Source: Areca catechu (taxonomy: Eukaryota; Streptophyta; Magnoliopsida; Arecales; Arecaceae). Taken from it: 64,000 bases of DNA. The translations under genes and the position numbers were made by a program. The stretch's first letter is position 1. Every line of letters begins with the position of its first letter. This document shows positions 11,312 through 23,725 of the stretch, one piece after another. Below the pieces are notes generated by a model. That model saw only the letters and a program-made list of their open reading frames with translations, was not told the DNA's origin and searched no databases. Where the stretch lies: assembly GCA_021397845.1 (NCBI GenBank), contig CM038050.1:116921891-116985890 (forward strand), written 5' to 3'.

Positions 11312-11968
11312 GGGTTGGGTTCTCGGGGGTTTTCATGTAAGATAATTCAGAGATCAGATTCCTTTTCTTCCTCTCTAGAATACTCCTTCCCCTTGTTCTT
11401 GTTGGGTATTATTTCCCTTACAGAGGTATCCTCTGTTGAAACTCTGACCCTAAACAAGAATAAGAGGAAGGTCTTGAACGGTAAAGGAAAGAAACAGGAA
11501 GGGTCTCTTTTCTTTCTTGAATTAAGACATTATTTGTCTTAATTTTTCTTCCACTTCAAATAAGAATTTTCTACAAGGATTGAAGTTGAGGAAAGGATCA
11601 AGAAGAGGAAAGAAGGGAGAAAGGGAATTTTCAAGAAAGAAAATTCCAGCCTATAAGTCCAAGAATTGAATTCTTGAAAAGGAATTCAAGAAGAGGATCC
11701 AAGATCAAGAAGTTGTTGTCTTCATCTTTTCTCCGTGTGGATCACCATTGGAGGGTGAACATTTGGGCACCTGGTGGAGATTTGCATTTTGGATATTGCG
11801 GTACAGGTTAGTACTTACATATATATATATATATACTTAAATCATGTATATGAATGATATATATTTTTAATTTTTTTAAAGGAGATCTAGGGCTAAAGGG
11901 TTTGGTATAGATTTCATAAGATAAAAATTTTGAAATCTATGTTTCCGCCTTGGTCAACAAACCCAACA

Positions 11969-13768
11969 GTACCTCCATCACTAATGATGGCACGTGGAAA
12001 TCCAAACCTTTTGAAAAGATATTCTTTTGAATAAACCTTATAACTATCTTAAGGTCATTGGTTCAGGTTGCCATTGCCTCAATCCATTAAGAAACATAAT
12101 CGATGACCACCAAAATGTATTCAAAAACATTGGAGGGTGGAAAGGGTTCCATGAAATAAATTTCTTAAATATCAAAGATTTCAACTACCAAGATGGAGTT
12201 CAAAGGCATGATGTTTTTTCCTAAGGCATAACATTTGGGACATTCTTAGCTAAAAGTATGGGCATCCTTAAAAAATATGGGCCAGTAAAATCCACTTTGC
12301 AATAATTTAGCTATAGTTTTTCAACCAGAAAAATGTCCTCCATATGCAAGAGTGTAACAAAAATTTAAGATACTTAATTGTTCAGACTCAAGAACACATC
12401 TACGAATGATCTAATTAGCATAAATTCAAAAATGTTTAGGATCTTCCAAGAAATAATACTTAATTTGAGTAAAGAATCTATCTTTTTTATTCTTAGACCA
12501 GCGATCAAGAATTTGTCCAATCACTAAGTAATTAACTATGTCTACAAACCAAGGGGCCTTTTTATGTGAACCTACTAGGAGTTGTTCATCAGGGAAAGAT
12601 TATTCAATTAATGTAGGTTCATAATCTTCAACTAGGATTCTAGATAGATGGTTTACTATAATATTTTTTGATCCCTTCTTATCTTGAATTTCAATATCAA
12701 ATTCTTGTAGTAGTAAGATCCATCTAATCAATCATGGTTTAGCATCTTTCTTTGAGAGCAAGTATCTCAAAGCTGAGTGATCTAAATAAACTCCGATCTT
12801 GGATCCTAATAAGTAAGATCAAAATTTTTCTAGGGCAAACACTATAGCTAGTAACTCTTTCTCAATTGTTATGTAATTCTTCCGAGCTTCATTCAGTGTT
12901 TTGCTAGAATAATAAATTACTATAGGATATTTGTTTACCCTTTGGCCTAAAATAACTCCTATGGCAAAGTCTAAAGCATCACACATTATTTCAAAAGGTA
13001 GTGACCAATCTGGTTGGGGCTTTAGTCATAGCTTCTTTTAGGAACTCACGGGCCTTAAGACAGTAGTCTTCATCAAAGTTAAAAAGGACATCCTTAGTGA
13101 GCAGATTATATAAAGATTGGGATATTTTGGAAAATTCTTCAATGAAGTGATGGTAGAACCTTACGTGGCCGAAGAAAGATCAAATTTGCTTGACAAAAGT
13201 GGGTAGAGAAAGATTAGAAATTAATTCAACCTTAGCTCTATCAACCTCAATCTCTCTTTCTTATATAATATGCCCTAGGATGATCCCTTCTTGAACCATA
13301 AAATGACTTTTCTTCCAGCTTAAAACTAGATTGGTTTTGATGCATCATTTTAATATCCTCTTCAAATTATTGAGGCAACTCTCAAAAGATTCTCCAAAGT
13401 CTGAAAAATTATTCATGAAAATTTCTAAGAAATCTCTTACCATATTCAAGAAAATTGGCATCATATACCTTTGGAAGGTTGCAGGCACATTACACAATCC
13501 AAAGGGCATTTTACAGAAAGCAAAGGTTCTATAATGATAGGTGAAAGTGGCCTTTTTCTGGTCTCTTGGAAAGAGTGCTACTTAATAATATCCTGAGTAT
13601 CCATTTAAAAAGTAGAAATATCATTAGCCTGCTAATCTCTCCAAAATATGGTCAATGAAGGGTAGGGAGATATGGTCTTTGCAGGTAGTTGCATTGAGGT
13701 TTCTATAATCAATACAGACATGCCACCCAGTGAAAAGTCTCATTGGTACTAGATCCCCTTGGTCAATT
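11969..13768 (-). pseudogene. pol: Athila-type Ty3/gypsy RT-RNase H-integrase fragment
   Basis: Minus strand, RT first at the right end: TGWHVCIDYRNLNATTCKDH, LPFIDHILERLAG, KMPFGLCNVPATFQRYM. The catalytic region reads IFMNNFSDFG where relatives have FMDDF, so both catalytic aspartates are lost. RNase H: PDWSLPFEIMCDALDFAIG, YYSSKTLNEARKNYITIEKE, LLAIVFALEKF, LSKKDAKP. Integrase: SGFYWPIFFKDAH, NVFEYILVVIDYVS, IEAMATRTNDLKIVI, ending at the start of ISDGG next to the C1 LTR. Many stops and frameshifts. It is truncated on both sides by the inverted copia LTRs. Confidence 0.85.
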
Positions 13769-14310
13769 TGTTGGGTTTCGGTGATGTAGTGGAAGCATGG
13801 ATTTCAAAAATTTTTCATTTTTGAAACTCTAATGACTTGAAACCCTAAGCCCGAGATCATTTATTCATTACAATTAACAAGTCACTAAATTAGGGTTCAA
13901 AAAAAAATACCTGAAATGCTAATTCCTTTTCTTTCCACTAGGCTCACAAATGCAAGCCCTCCAGAGGTGATCGACACAGGAATTAAACCTAAGAACCACT
14001 CCTTTGTAGGTTGCTTGATCAACTGGGACTTTTCTTATGGCCTTTCAACATTCAGCAAACTTTCTTTCCTTGCTCAGATCTTTGCCCTTCAATAGAGCAC
14101 TTCGAGCCCTTTCCAAATCCACTCTTATCTTTCTAACACTTTCTAATTATATTCCTAAGCTTTTGTCTTAAAATGGCGGACTTGTCTTAAGACAGAGACC
14201 TAAGTCCTAACAAAGGAAGGAAGAGAAAAGGAGGATAGAGTGTAAGAGAGTTTGGAGTGTATAAGAAAGAAAGATAATCTCTGAGATTCTCTTGGCATAG
14301 TACCATAGGC

Positions 14311-14318
14311 TATTTATA
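14311..14318 (-). promoter_or_regulatory. TATA box of C2 LTR
   Basis: The minus strand reads CTTATAAATAGCC. The position within the LTR matches the C1 TATA box. Confidence 0.6.
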
Positions 14319-14777
14319 AGAAAAAGGGGGGCACCAATCATGCCTCTTCATCAGCCTTTGATCTGTCTATCAACAGATCAAATAAGACCCTTCATTAAGG
14401 AGTCTTATCTTGAAGAGTCAAGACCTTTCATGCGCCAACCACCCTTAGCCGATCCTTCTGATTATTTTGGGATATTTTCTTCACACCACAAGGCATGTAA
14501 CCGATGATAAGGCCTCTCAATTGGCATGGAAATGAAAAGAATTATCCATCTGATAAGTTCCTTAAAATAGAAAGACTCTCTGCTATCATAACTGGCAGCA
14601 ATAGTGAAGGGACACAACCTTTCACTTCATGCAGGCCAAAAACTTCTCCGCCAGTTTCTTCTTTCCATCGGTTATTATCCAACTCAGATAAGGATGAAAC
14701 ATAGCCAAGGGAAACCACCTTTCAAATTTAAATGAATCTTGAAAGCAGAAGGAATTCATTTCTTTCTGCAAGCCAAC

Positions 14778-14801
14778 AGTGAAGAGTCGTGACTCTTCAC
14801 T
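14778..14801. repeat. Inverted repeat in C2 U3 (11-bp arms, 2-bp spacer)
   Basis: The arms AGTGAAGAGTC and GACTCTTCACT are separated by GT. The LTR-like block at 32368 carries a related ATGAAGAG...CTCTTCAT hairpin, and C1 has a different palindrome in the comparable position. Confidence 0.85.
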
Positions 14802-16346
14802 TGTCAGTCAACTTTCTCCATGCCATATGCTAACTTTGACCAATCAAAGTATATCCAATATGAGTGTCAAATGAAAGGAAATTAAATGTACTTCATCACC
14901 TTGTAAGTGATTATCAGGCATAAGGACTCTTGGTCCTTATGTGTCCCTTTATTTTTCGAGCACTCAATTTTGGTGCCAAGAATCCCATTCCATTAGGACT
15001 TTTGATATATGGTGTATAAAATGTGAAAAAATTATCAGATAAATTCTGATAATTTCATCCCACTTAGGACTCAACCCAATTTAGATCTTCCATAAATTGG
15101 TTAATCCATTTAGCAACCTTTTAGACCCAACTAAATTGGGTTAGGAGATTAGGTCAGCCTACACATGCTAGTGTGCAATCTAGCTAACCAATTTGGATCC
15201 CATGATCCTAATTAAATGTCAATTGACCTCCTAGGTCAATTCTTGAATGTGTATGACCCATTGGATTCCACATCTAGCTAGCAATAGGTCTAGGTTCCAG
15301 CCAATTCGATCCAATCGAATTCAATTGAACTAATTAGGTCAAATTGAGCTGACCTAAGTTGCCAATTCGAACCAGCTTTCAAATTGACTCATGAATTCAA
15401 TCCAATTGATTCATGAAAATCCATAAGACATGATTGATGTCTAGCAACATGTCATGTCTTCCCAAAAGATGAAAAATTTTATAAAAATTACAAAAATATC
15501 CTTCAATGGAAAGTTACCGTGTAATTTAATCTTTCGATCTCCCTTTATCTCGAATAAGTAATGGGTATAGATAATTGTCAAACCCTAGCACTTAGTCATT
15601 TAGAATCTTACTTTGATAATGACGACTCTAATAATAATTGATTAGAAATCACTTCTAATCTCATTCTGCTTTGATCAAAGACTTCCTAAGTCATCAATCA
15701 AAGAGATTACTTGGGATAACACTTCCTCTTTCTAGGAATGATCGATTCCTTTTTGATCCACTCACATCCATCATACACCTTCCACCATATCTGAGAACAC
15801 CCCTTACATGACTCAATATCATGAGTGAGTATGAACCAAAACATGGCTTAGTGTATATAAGGAACCATGGTAATCTCAGGTCTAAAGATCACTTACACAA
15901 CTCCCACTATGAGAACTATCCTTGACAAGTAGTAAGACTTTCATAAGATATTCTCAATGCGGATCAGTTTAGTGAGCTCTTACCCTGATGAGCACCCTTA
16001 TTCTTGTATTAGTGTCTCTACACAAGTGGCTATAAGACCAACCACCCTCTCCATCGAGCATACATAGGATAAGCTAGTCTTTCCGGAAGCATCGAGCCCT
16101 GAATCGATGATCCTACGACTAGGAACCTTTTAGATTAGGGTTTATAGAAACTTAGGTCTCACTATTATGATCTCCTTCAAACCCTAATTTCATTGTCTTA
16201 ATCTATGGGATTCATCATAATCTTTAAATAAGTTATAGTAGTATGATGAAACAAAATACGTTTATTAATATTATAATGTCATACATGAGTCAGAAGATTA
16301 CTAAAATACCCTTACAAAGATTGGCTTTTAGGATATTTTTCTTTCA

Positions 16347-17132
16347 ATCTCCCACTTGCATTAAAGACAATCGTCCTTGTATTTTATATCCATACAATCT
16401 AAGTATCGATCAAACTACTACTGAGGTAGTGCTTTAGTGAATAGGTCTGCTATATTGTTCTTTATATCAACTCATTCTATGACAACATCTTGTCTTCCTA
16501 TTATTTCCTAAACAAGATGGAAACATCTTAGGATGTGCTTGGACTTATGATGAGTCCTTGGTTCCTTAGCTTGTGCAACAGCTCTAGTGTTATCATCATA
16601 TAGTGGCACTGGTTGTTATATTTCAGGAACCATGGCTAATTCCATGATAAATTTCTTCATCAAGATAATTTGCTTTGTGGCTTCACTTGCAGCTATGTAT
16701 TCTACCTTAGTGACTGAGTCAGCTACAGTTGGCTACTTTGTACTCTTTCAACTCATTGCACCAATATATAGGGAGAAGACATATCCTGATATGGATTTGT
16801 TATCATCTGGATCTGATTGAAAACTAGAATATGTATAACCTTCTAGTTTTAATTTAGATCCACCATATATGAAAAAAACATCCTTAGTCCTTCTCAAGTA
16901 CTTAAGAATATTTTTCATAGCTTTTCAATGATCCTCCCCTGGATCATCCTAGAACCAACTTACTATGCCCAAGGCATAAGCAACATCAGGCCTGGTACAT
17001 AACTTGGTATACATGATTGATCCTACAGCCAAAGCGTAAGGAATTATAGTCATCCTTTCTCTCTCTTCTGATGTCTTAGGTGACATCTTCTTTGAGAGAT
17101 GTATACCTTGACTCATAGGTAAGTAACCCCTC
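16347..17132 (-). pseudogene. pol: C2 pol relic, RNase H part
   Basis: Minus strand: GYLPMSQGIHLSKKMSPK, LCTRPDVAYALGI, DPGEDH, LKYLRRTKDVFFIYGGS, AEA-type RNase H segment ADSVTKVEYIAASEATKQ, LYDDNTRAVAQAKEPRTHHK, SKHILRCFHL, NNIADLFTKALPQ, each matching C1 with substitutions. Several stops (for example after ALPQ). It begins at the Sirevirus insertion point and ends at the purine tract next to the LTR. Confidence 0.85.
17128..17132 (+). repeat. Target-site duplication (left) of Sirevirus
   Basis: CCCTC directly before the LTR start TGTTGACT, identical to CCCTC after the right LTR. Confidence 0.9.
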
Positions 17133-18648
17133 TGTTGACTCCATTATTGATTTTGATGATAAGCAAAATGCTTAAGTATAAGTTGAGTACTAATGATTTC
17201 TTTGAAGTGTGTTTGTATAGAAAAAGGTGCTCACCAATTTGATAAAAGATTATTTGATTAAAGAAGCCAAGTTTAGATGAATGATCTGCTCAAAGAAGAC
17301 TTGGACAGTTAAAGTTTGCTTGAATGGATACTTGAGTAAAATATAAATTTTATTCAGCACAAATTCATGTATTTTTATGAAGATCTCAGTAGGTGTTGAC
17401 TCAAAGTGTCGATACATGACACCAATTGTCAACACATGATAGTGATGTGTCGATTCAAGCCAATACGCAAAGAAAGTTTTAGATAACATGGCTGACGTGT
17501 CAGCACATGGACTTGATGTGTCGACTCAAAGTGTCGACACATGGATCAGCTCATCGCCTGAGTTTTTAAGTCAGAATTTACTGAAGATGAAGAACAGCTA
17601 AAGTGTCGACACATAGATACGAAGTGTCGACTCACCTGAAGACGTGTCAACACATTGAGATTTCTAGAAAGCCAGATTGAAGATATTTGAACTGGGTGTC
17701 GACTAAAGAAGTTCAAGTGTCGACCTGAAGTGTCGATTCATAGCCTGAAGTGTCAACACATGAAGTTCTAGGAACAGTAACGGCTAGTTTTTCAAATGCA
17801 GAAGTTGTCTCTTTTCACCCCCAACGGCTAGATTTTCATGTCTAATGGATAGAAACCAATTTGAGGCCTTAGGAAGGTATTTACATGCTCCAAATCAAAT
17901 CAAAATACAAGAGTTTGAAAAAGGAAGAACATAAGAGAAGAAAAGAGAGCATTCACTCCTATTCATTGAAGTTCAACCACTCTCAAGCAAAAGCAAGCCT
18001 CCAAGCATTCAAGAGCCTTCAAGAGCATTAAGAATCAACCATTCTTGAGCAATCAAAGAGGCTTCATCAAGTTCAAAAGCATCACAATGACAAGTGTCAA
18101 AGAGATACCCGCTTTTTATTAGAAAGCTTATATTGTTTCTCTTCTTCATATTTTATTTATCGTAGGGGTTCTTGGTTGGCCAATTGCAAAACCAATTAGG
18201 TTCTTGTTTAGGCTAGAAAATCAAGGGAGGTTGGTGGTGAGCCTTAAAACCATTTAGGTTCTTGGTTAGCCTGTAAAACCAAGTGAGGTTTTGACTTGCG
18301 TGCCTTCTAAAAACAAGTCAGATTTTGATTAGTGAGCCCAAAAAACTAATCGACTATAATCAGTTAAGATTATAGTAAATTTTCAAGGAGATCTTGGGGA
18401 GTGGATGTAGGTGCATTGGATAGCACCGAACCACTATACTTCTTTATATTTGTGGTTGCTTGTCTCCTTTACTTGCTTTTACATTTATTGCTATATATTT
18501 TCGATGCACATTTACTTAAGAGCATTACATTTGAATTCATAGTACATTGATTAATTGTTGGTCTGGATTACATACTATTACCTTGTATCAAGCAATTATT
18601 TTTTAAAGACCCAATTCACCCTCCTCTTGGGTTGTTCATTGGGCAACA
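17133..18648 (+). mobile_element. 5' LTR of Sirevirus
   Basis: From TGTTGACTCC to GGGCAACA, 1516 bp, with the first base after CCCTC and the end two bases before the primer site. It carries a cluster of TGTCGACACATG-like motifs at 17398-17765 in its U3 part. Confidence 0.95.
17398..17765 (+). repeat. Dispersed TGTCGACA(CATG) motif cluster, 5' LTR
   Basis: Roughly a dozen exact or one-off copies of AGTGTCGACACATG or its variants (TGTCGACTCA, TGTCAACACATG, TGTCGATTCA), irregularly spaced by about 15-50 bp. TGTCGACA is palindromic. The same cluster occurs in the 3' LTR. Confidence 0.85.
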
Positions 18649-18650
18649 AG

Positions 18651-18662
18651 TGGTATTAGAAC
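18651..18662 (+). other. Primer binding site of Sirevirus
   Basis: TGGTATTAGAAC, a two-mismatch form of the tRNA-iMet-type TGGTATCAGAGC, 2 bp after the LTR end. Confidence 0.75.
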
Positions 18663-18705
18663 CCTGTTCTCAGTTTATAGGCTTTATCGTCTTAAGTAAA
18701 GATCT

Positions 18706-20232
18706 ATGGCAGCCCCTATTGGTACTAGTGTAGTTGAGGGACAAGCCTCAAATAGACCTCCATTTTTCAATGGATCAAATTATACATATTAAAAAGCTAG
18801 GATGAGAATTTATATACATTCTATTAATTATAACTTGTGGAGAGTAGTTGATAAAGGTCCATATATTCCTTCGGTTGTGATTAGTGGTGTTTCCATCCCA
18901 AAGCTCGAAGAGGATTGGGATGAAAATGATATTAAACAATCCGAGATCAATGCTAAGGCAATGAATCACTTTTATTATGCATTAGATCCATTGAATTTAA
19001 TAGGATATCTACTTGCACATCAACCAAAAAAATATGGGATACACTTGAAATTACCAATGAGGATACTGATCAAGTGAAGAATACTAAGGTGAACATGTTA
19101 GTGCATACTTATGAAATGTTCCGAATGGAACCTAATGAGTCTATCACTAACATGTATACTAAATTTACAAATATTGTAAATAGAATGAGAAGTCTAGGAA
19201 AAGTAATGTCTAATGCTGATCATGTTAATAAAATCCTCATGTCACTTCCAACATCATGGAATCTAAAGATGACCGCCATCCAAGAAGCAAAACAAAATGA
19301 CAAGCTACCATTGGAGCAGCTGGTTGGATCGCTCATGACTTATGAGCTAAATTTGAAGCAAAAGTCAATGGACATGGATACAAAGAAAAATGGGATTGCA
19401 TTCAAATCAAATAACAAGAAGAATCCTCAATAGATGAGTCCGAAGAAGAAGAAGAAGATGAAAGTGAAGAAGCTCTCCTTGCTAGGAAATTTAGAAGATT
19501 CATGAAGAGGAGGAAGTTCCCTTACATGAAGAAATTTCTATCAAATAAAAAAAGGAAAAAGAGAAAGAGAAAGAAAAGAAAAAAGAAAAGGAGAAGGAAA
19601 TACCTACATGCTTCGAGTGTAAGAAGCCGGGTCACTATAAGTTCAACTGCCCTCTCCTAAAGAAGTCAAGGAAGAAGCTAAGGAAGAAAGAAATGATGAC
19701 CACCAGGAGTGATAGTGAGGACTCCAGTTCTGAAGAAGAGCTGACAAAAATTGCAAATCTTTGTCTCATGGCACATCAAGAGCAAGAAGAGGTAAAATCT
19801 GATATCGAAATAGATTTTACATTTGATGAGTTAAGAAATGCTTTTGATGAACTTATGCATGATTACAAATTAGTTTTATCTGAAAATAAAAGATTAAAAA
19901 AACATGCAAACAACTTTTCTCATGAAAATAATTCTTTATTAAATGAAGTTAGTGTTTTAAAAACTAAACTAGATATTTTAGAAAAGAAAAACAATACTTT
20001 TACAATAAAAAATGAAGTTTTAAAAAGATCCAAAACTATTACTTCAAATGGTGATCTTTTAAAGAAAAATAAGGATTTAGAATTAGAAAATGCAAAGTAC
20101 AAAAATGAACTTCATAAAATGAAACCTTTTATTGAAAAATTTATCTATAGTTCAGAAAAATTAAACATACTTTTGAATAGCCAAAGAGCCATCTTCAACA
20201 AAGCAGGATTAGGTTATAGACCTCAAAGATAA
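18706..20232 (+). pseudogene. gag: Sirevirus gag relic
   Basis: The ATG at 18706 starts MAAPIGTSVVEG..., followed by RPPFFNGSNYTY and a stop where relatives have Trp (YWKARM). Gag core continues in 18802-19077 and, after a frameshift near 19020-19075, in 19074-19433 (VNMLVHTYEMFRM, ILMSLPTSWNLKM). The CCHC knuckle CFECKKPGHYKFNC lies near 19608-19650. The last part, 19693-20232, is acidic, then strongly coiled-coil (ENKRLKKH, VLKTKLDILEKKN), ending LNSQRAIFNKAGLGY, a Sirevirus-type Gag C-terminus. At least two stops and two frameshifts. Confidence 0.9.
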
Positions 20233-20394
20233 TAAAAATATTTCAAAAACTTCTTTGTACTTGCATCATCTAGAATAACATATTTTTCATGTAAAAAGCA
20301 AGGTCATAAATCTTTTCAATACAATATGAGGAAAATTAATTCTTTTGAAAAAGTTTGGGTTTCAAAAGGAACCATTTTAAGTGCTAACCCAAAA

Positions 20395-23300
20395 GGATCC
20401 AAGTTGGTTTGGGTACCTAAAAACAAAGCTTGATTTTTATTGCAGGTGTGTCTTGCAACCAAGGAGAATAATAGACTTTGGTATCTTGATAGTGGTTGCT
20501 CAAGGTACATGATGGGAGATGTGAAGCAATTCACTTCTCTTGAAGCTATGAATGGAGAGAGTGTGACCTTCGAGGATAATGGTAAAGAAAAAATCATTGG
20601 TATTGGTAAGGTTCACATTACTCCTTCTACTTATATTAGCAATATACTTTTAGTTAAAGGTTTAAAGAATAATCTTTTAAGTATTATTCAATTTTGTGAT
20701 AAAGGTTTTCAAGTTATTTTTAAATCATCTTATTGCATGATTGCTAGTTCGAATAAAAATGGAGTACAATTCATTGAAAAAAGGCATGGTAATGTTTATT
20801 TGGTAGATTTAGATAATCTATCTTTGCCTAATGGAGAATGCCTTGTTGCAATGAATTCTACTAAAGTTGAGACTAGTTGGCTTTGGCATAGAAGATTAGG
20901 TCATGTTAGTATGTATCTACTTTCAAAACTTTGCAAAAAGAATTTAGTTAGAGATTTACCTAAACTTTGTTTTGAAAAAGATAGAGTTTACCAAGCATGT
21001 CAATTTGGAAAACAAGTCAAAACTTCTTTCAAGCCTAAAGGTTTTGTAACTACTAGTAGGCCACTAGAACTACTTTATATAGATCTCTTTGGACCAACTA
21101 GAACATCCAGTCTAGGAGGCAAGAGATATAGATTAGTCATAGTGGATGATTTTTCAAGATTTACATGGGTTTTCTTTTTAGCACATAAAGATGAATCATT
21201 TTTTACATTTATGAAGTTTTATCGAAATGTTTCAAATGAAAAAGGAGTTTCAGTTGTTTGCATTCGTAGTGATCATGGAACTGAATTTAAAAATCATGAT
21301 TTTGAAAGCTTTTGCAATGAAAAAGGTATTGAACATAATTTTTCTACACCTAGGACACCTCAGTAGAATGGGATAGTAGAGAGAAAAAATTATACTTTAG
21401 AAGAAATAGCATGCACTATGCTTTGCAAAAATGATTTACCATGATATTTTTGTGCTGAAGCTATTAATATTGCATGTTATATTTTGAATCGAGTTTTAAT
21501 CCACCCTATTTTGAAGAAAATTCCTTTTGAACTTTGGAATCAACAAAAACCAACCTTAAAGTATTTTCAAGTTTTTGGTTGTTAATGTTTTATCTTAAAT
21601 AATGGCAAAGATAATCTTGAAAATTATGATTCTAAGTCTGATTAAGATATCTTTTTAGGATACTCTACATCATGTAGGGTATAAAGAGTTTTCAACAAAA
21701 GAACCTTAGTTATAGAAGAGTCTGTCCATGTTGTTTTTGATGAATCTACTAACAAATCCTCTAGAAAAGAGGATACTTCTAATGCATGTGCAGGTGCTGA
21801 GAAGCTTCAAAAGTTGACATTGAATGATCAACCATCTCAGTTAAATGAAGAACATCAAGATAAAGATGAGAAAAGTGAAGACACTCCAAAGCACCAAGTT
21901 CTACCTAAGGAGTGGAGGTATGCTCGTGGACATCGTAAGGAATTAATCTTAGGTGATCCATCTAAAGGGGTAAGAACTCGAGCCTCAATTAAGAATGAAT
22001 ATGATTATTTATCTTTTGTTTCTCAAGTAGAGCCTAAATGTTTTGAAGATGTTGAAAAAGACCCTATTGGATAAATACCATGCAAGATGAACTAATTCAG
22101 TTTGAGAGAAATAATGTTTGGACATTAATAGAAAGATCATCTAACATTTCTATTATTGGCACAAAATGGGTATTTAAGAATAAATTAGATGAAAATGGAA
22201 TTGTTGTTAGAAATAAAGCTAGGCTAGTTGCCAAAGGCTACGATCAGGAGGAAGGAATTGATTTTGATGAAACTTTTGCTCCTGTTGTTAGGCTTGAAGC
22301 AATTAGACTACTATTAGCATTTGCTTATTTATAATTTTAAACTATTTTAAATGGATGTTAAAAGTGCTTTTCTAAATGATTTTATAACAGAAAAAGTTTT
22401 TGTTGAACAACCACCTAGTTTTGAAAATCATGCACATCATGATCATGTTTTTAGATTGTACAAAGCACTTTATAGATTAAAGTAAGCACCTAAAGCCTGG
22501 TATGAAAGACTCAGCAAATTTCTAGTTGAAAATGAATTTTCTAGAGGCCACGTTGATAAAACCTTATTTCTGAAAAGAAAGATAATGATTTTAGTAGTGC
22601 AAATATATGTTGATGATATTATTTTTTGTGCTACTAATGAAATTCTTTGTCAAGTGTTTGCTAAGCTAATGCAGGGTGAGTTTGAAATGAGCAATATGGG
22701 AGAACTCAATTTCTTTCTAGGACTCCAAATCAACAAACTAAAGATGGAATGTTCATCAACCAAGCTAAGTATACGAGAGAAATTATAAAGAAGTTTGGGA
22801 TGGAGATTACTAAATCAATAGGTACACCTTTGAGCCCCTCTTGTAAACTTGATAAAAATGAGCAAGGTAAATCTGTAGATCAAAAGTTATACAAAGGTAT
22901 GATTGGCTCTTTACTGTATTTGACTACTAGTAGACCAGATATAATGTTCAGTGTATGTATGTGTGCTAGATATTAGTCTGAACCTAAAGAATCATATTTG
23001 TTGGCTGTTAAGCACATTATTAGATATCTATCTGGTACAATTGATATTGGCTTATGGTATTCTAGAGATCATCTACTGAATTAATTGGAAATTCTGATAC
23101 TGATTTTGTTGGTTGTAAATTAGATAGAAAGAGTGCTTAGTAGAACTTGCCAATTTCTTGGAGTTAACTTAATCTCCTGGTTTAGCAAGAAACAAATTTC
23201 AATTGCACTATCCACAGCTGAGGCTGAGTATATTGCAACAGGAAGTTGTTGTGCTCAAATCTTGTGGATTAAGCAACAACTTGAAGATTTGGAATCAAGT

Positions 23301-23551
23301 TGACTAGTACACCTATAAAGTGTGACAATACCAGTGCTATTTGCTTGACAAAAAATCCTGTTCAACATTCTAGGAGCAAACACATTGAAATTAGGCATCA
23401 TTTTATTAAAGACTATGTTGAAAATAATGATGTTGTCCTTGAATTTATTTGTACTGAATTTCAATTAGCTGATATTTTGACTAAGCCTCTCCTAGAAGAT
23501 TGGTTCTATATGATTAGAAGAGAACTTGGGATCATTAATCCTTTTGATTAA
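20395..23551 (+). pseudogene. pol: Sirevirus pol relic: protease-integrase-RT-RNase H
   Basis: Protease: NRLWYLDSGCSRYMMGD (20450-20520). GAG-preintegrase: WLWHRRLGHVSM. Integrase core: LLYIDLFGPT, VVDDFSRFTWVFFL, IRSDHGTEFKN, then NG.VERKN after a CAG-to-TAG stop (TPQ*). RT: GTKWVFKNKLDENG, RLVAKGYDQEEGIDFDETFAP, IYVDDIIFCATNE at 22600. RNase H: STAEAEYIATGSCCAQ, CDNTSAICLTKNP, SKHIEIRHHFIKD, ADILTKPL, ending LGIINPFD. More than ten stops or frameshifts lie between 21360 and 23300. The frame 20440-21366 is the longest intact piece. Confidence 0.92.
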
Positions 23552-23680
23552 AATCTTCCAATCTTTGACTCAAAATAGATCAAATTTGACATCAATCATA
23601 TTCATTTATTATTAATTTCATTGAATTTCTAGTGTATTTGATCATATTTTTTGTTTCTTAATTTTCGATTTTAAGTCGAT

Positions 23681-23725
23681 GTGTCGACACATGCATGTGT
23701 CGACACCTGAATATGTCGACACATG
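23681..23725 (+). repeat. Internal TGTCGACA motif cluster
   Basis: Three copies in 45 bp: TGTCGACACATG, TGTCGACACCTG and TGTCGACACATG. They lie outside the LTRs, between RNase H and the third ORF. Confidence 0.85.

Larger units (their letters stand above)
7638..11968 (+). mobile_element. Copia element C1, 5'-truncated
   Basis: It consists of the C-terminal part of integrase, RT, RNase H, a purine tract (GTGGGAGAT) and a full 3' LTR. LTR, Gag, protease and the integrase core are missing on the left, where it abuts the element B LTR. A second copy of the same family (C2) lies inverted at 13769-28690. The LTR 3' end AAACCCAACA matches C2. To the right the LTR meets an Athila integrase sequence exactly after ISDGGT on the minus strand, which suggests C1 inserted into that element. 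Confidence 0.85.
9594..11968 (+). mobile_element. 3' LTR of copia C1
   Basis: It starts TGAAAAGATTATGCCC after the purine tract AAGTGGGAGAT and ends AAACCCAACA at 11968, a length of 2375 bp. The C2 LTR (minus strand) begins TGAAAG after the same AAGTGGGAGAT and ends GAAACCCAACA, which fixes both borders. It contains a 20-bp palindrome, a TATA box and a (TA)n tract near 11820. Confidence 0.85.
13769..16346 (-). mobile_element. 3' LTR of copia C2
   Basis: On the minus strand it starts TGAAAG at 16346 after AAGTGGGAGAT and ends CGAAACCCAACA at 13769, 2578 bp. This is about 200 bp longer than the C1 LTR, and the U3 is much diverged. It contains a TATA box and a hyphenated palindrome. It abuts the RT end of the Athila fragment. 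Confidence 0.85.

Noticed and set aside
11817..11836. (TA)n tract as a regulatory element
   Set aside because: Simple microsatellite inside the C1 LTR without further support.
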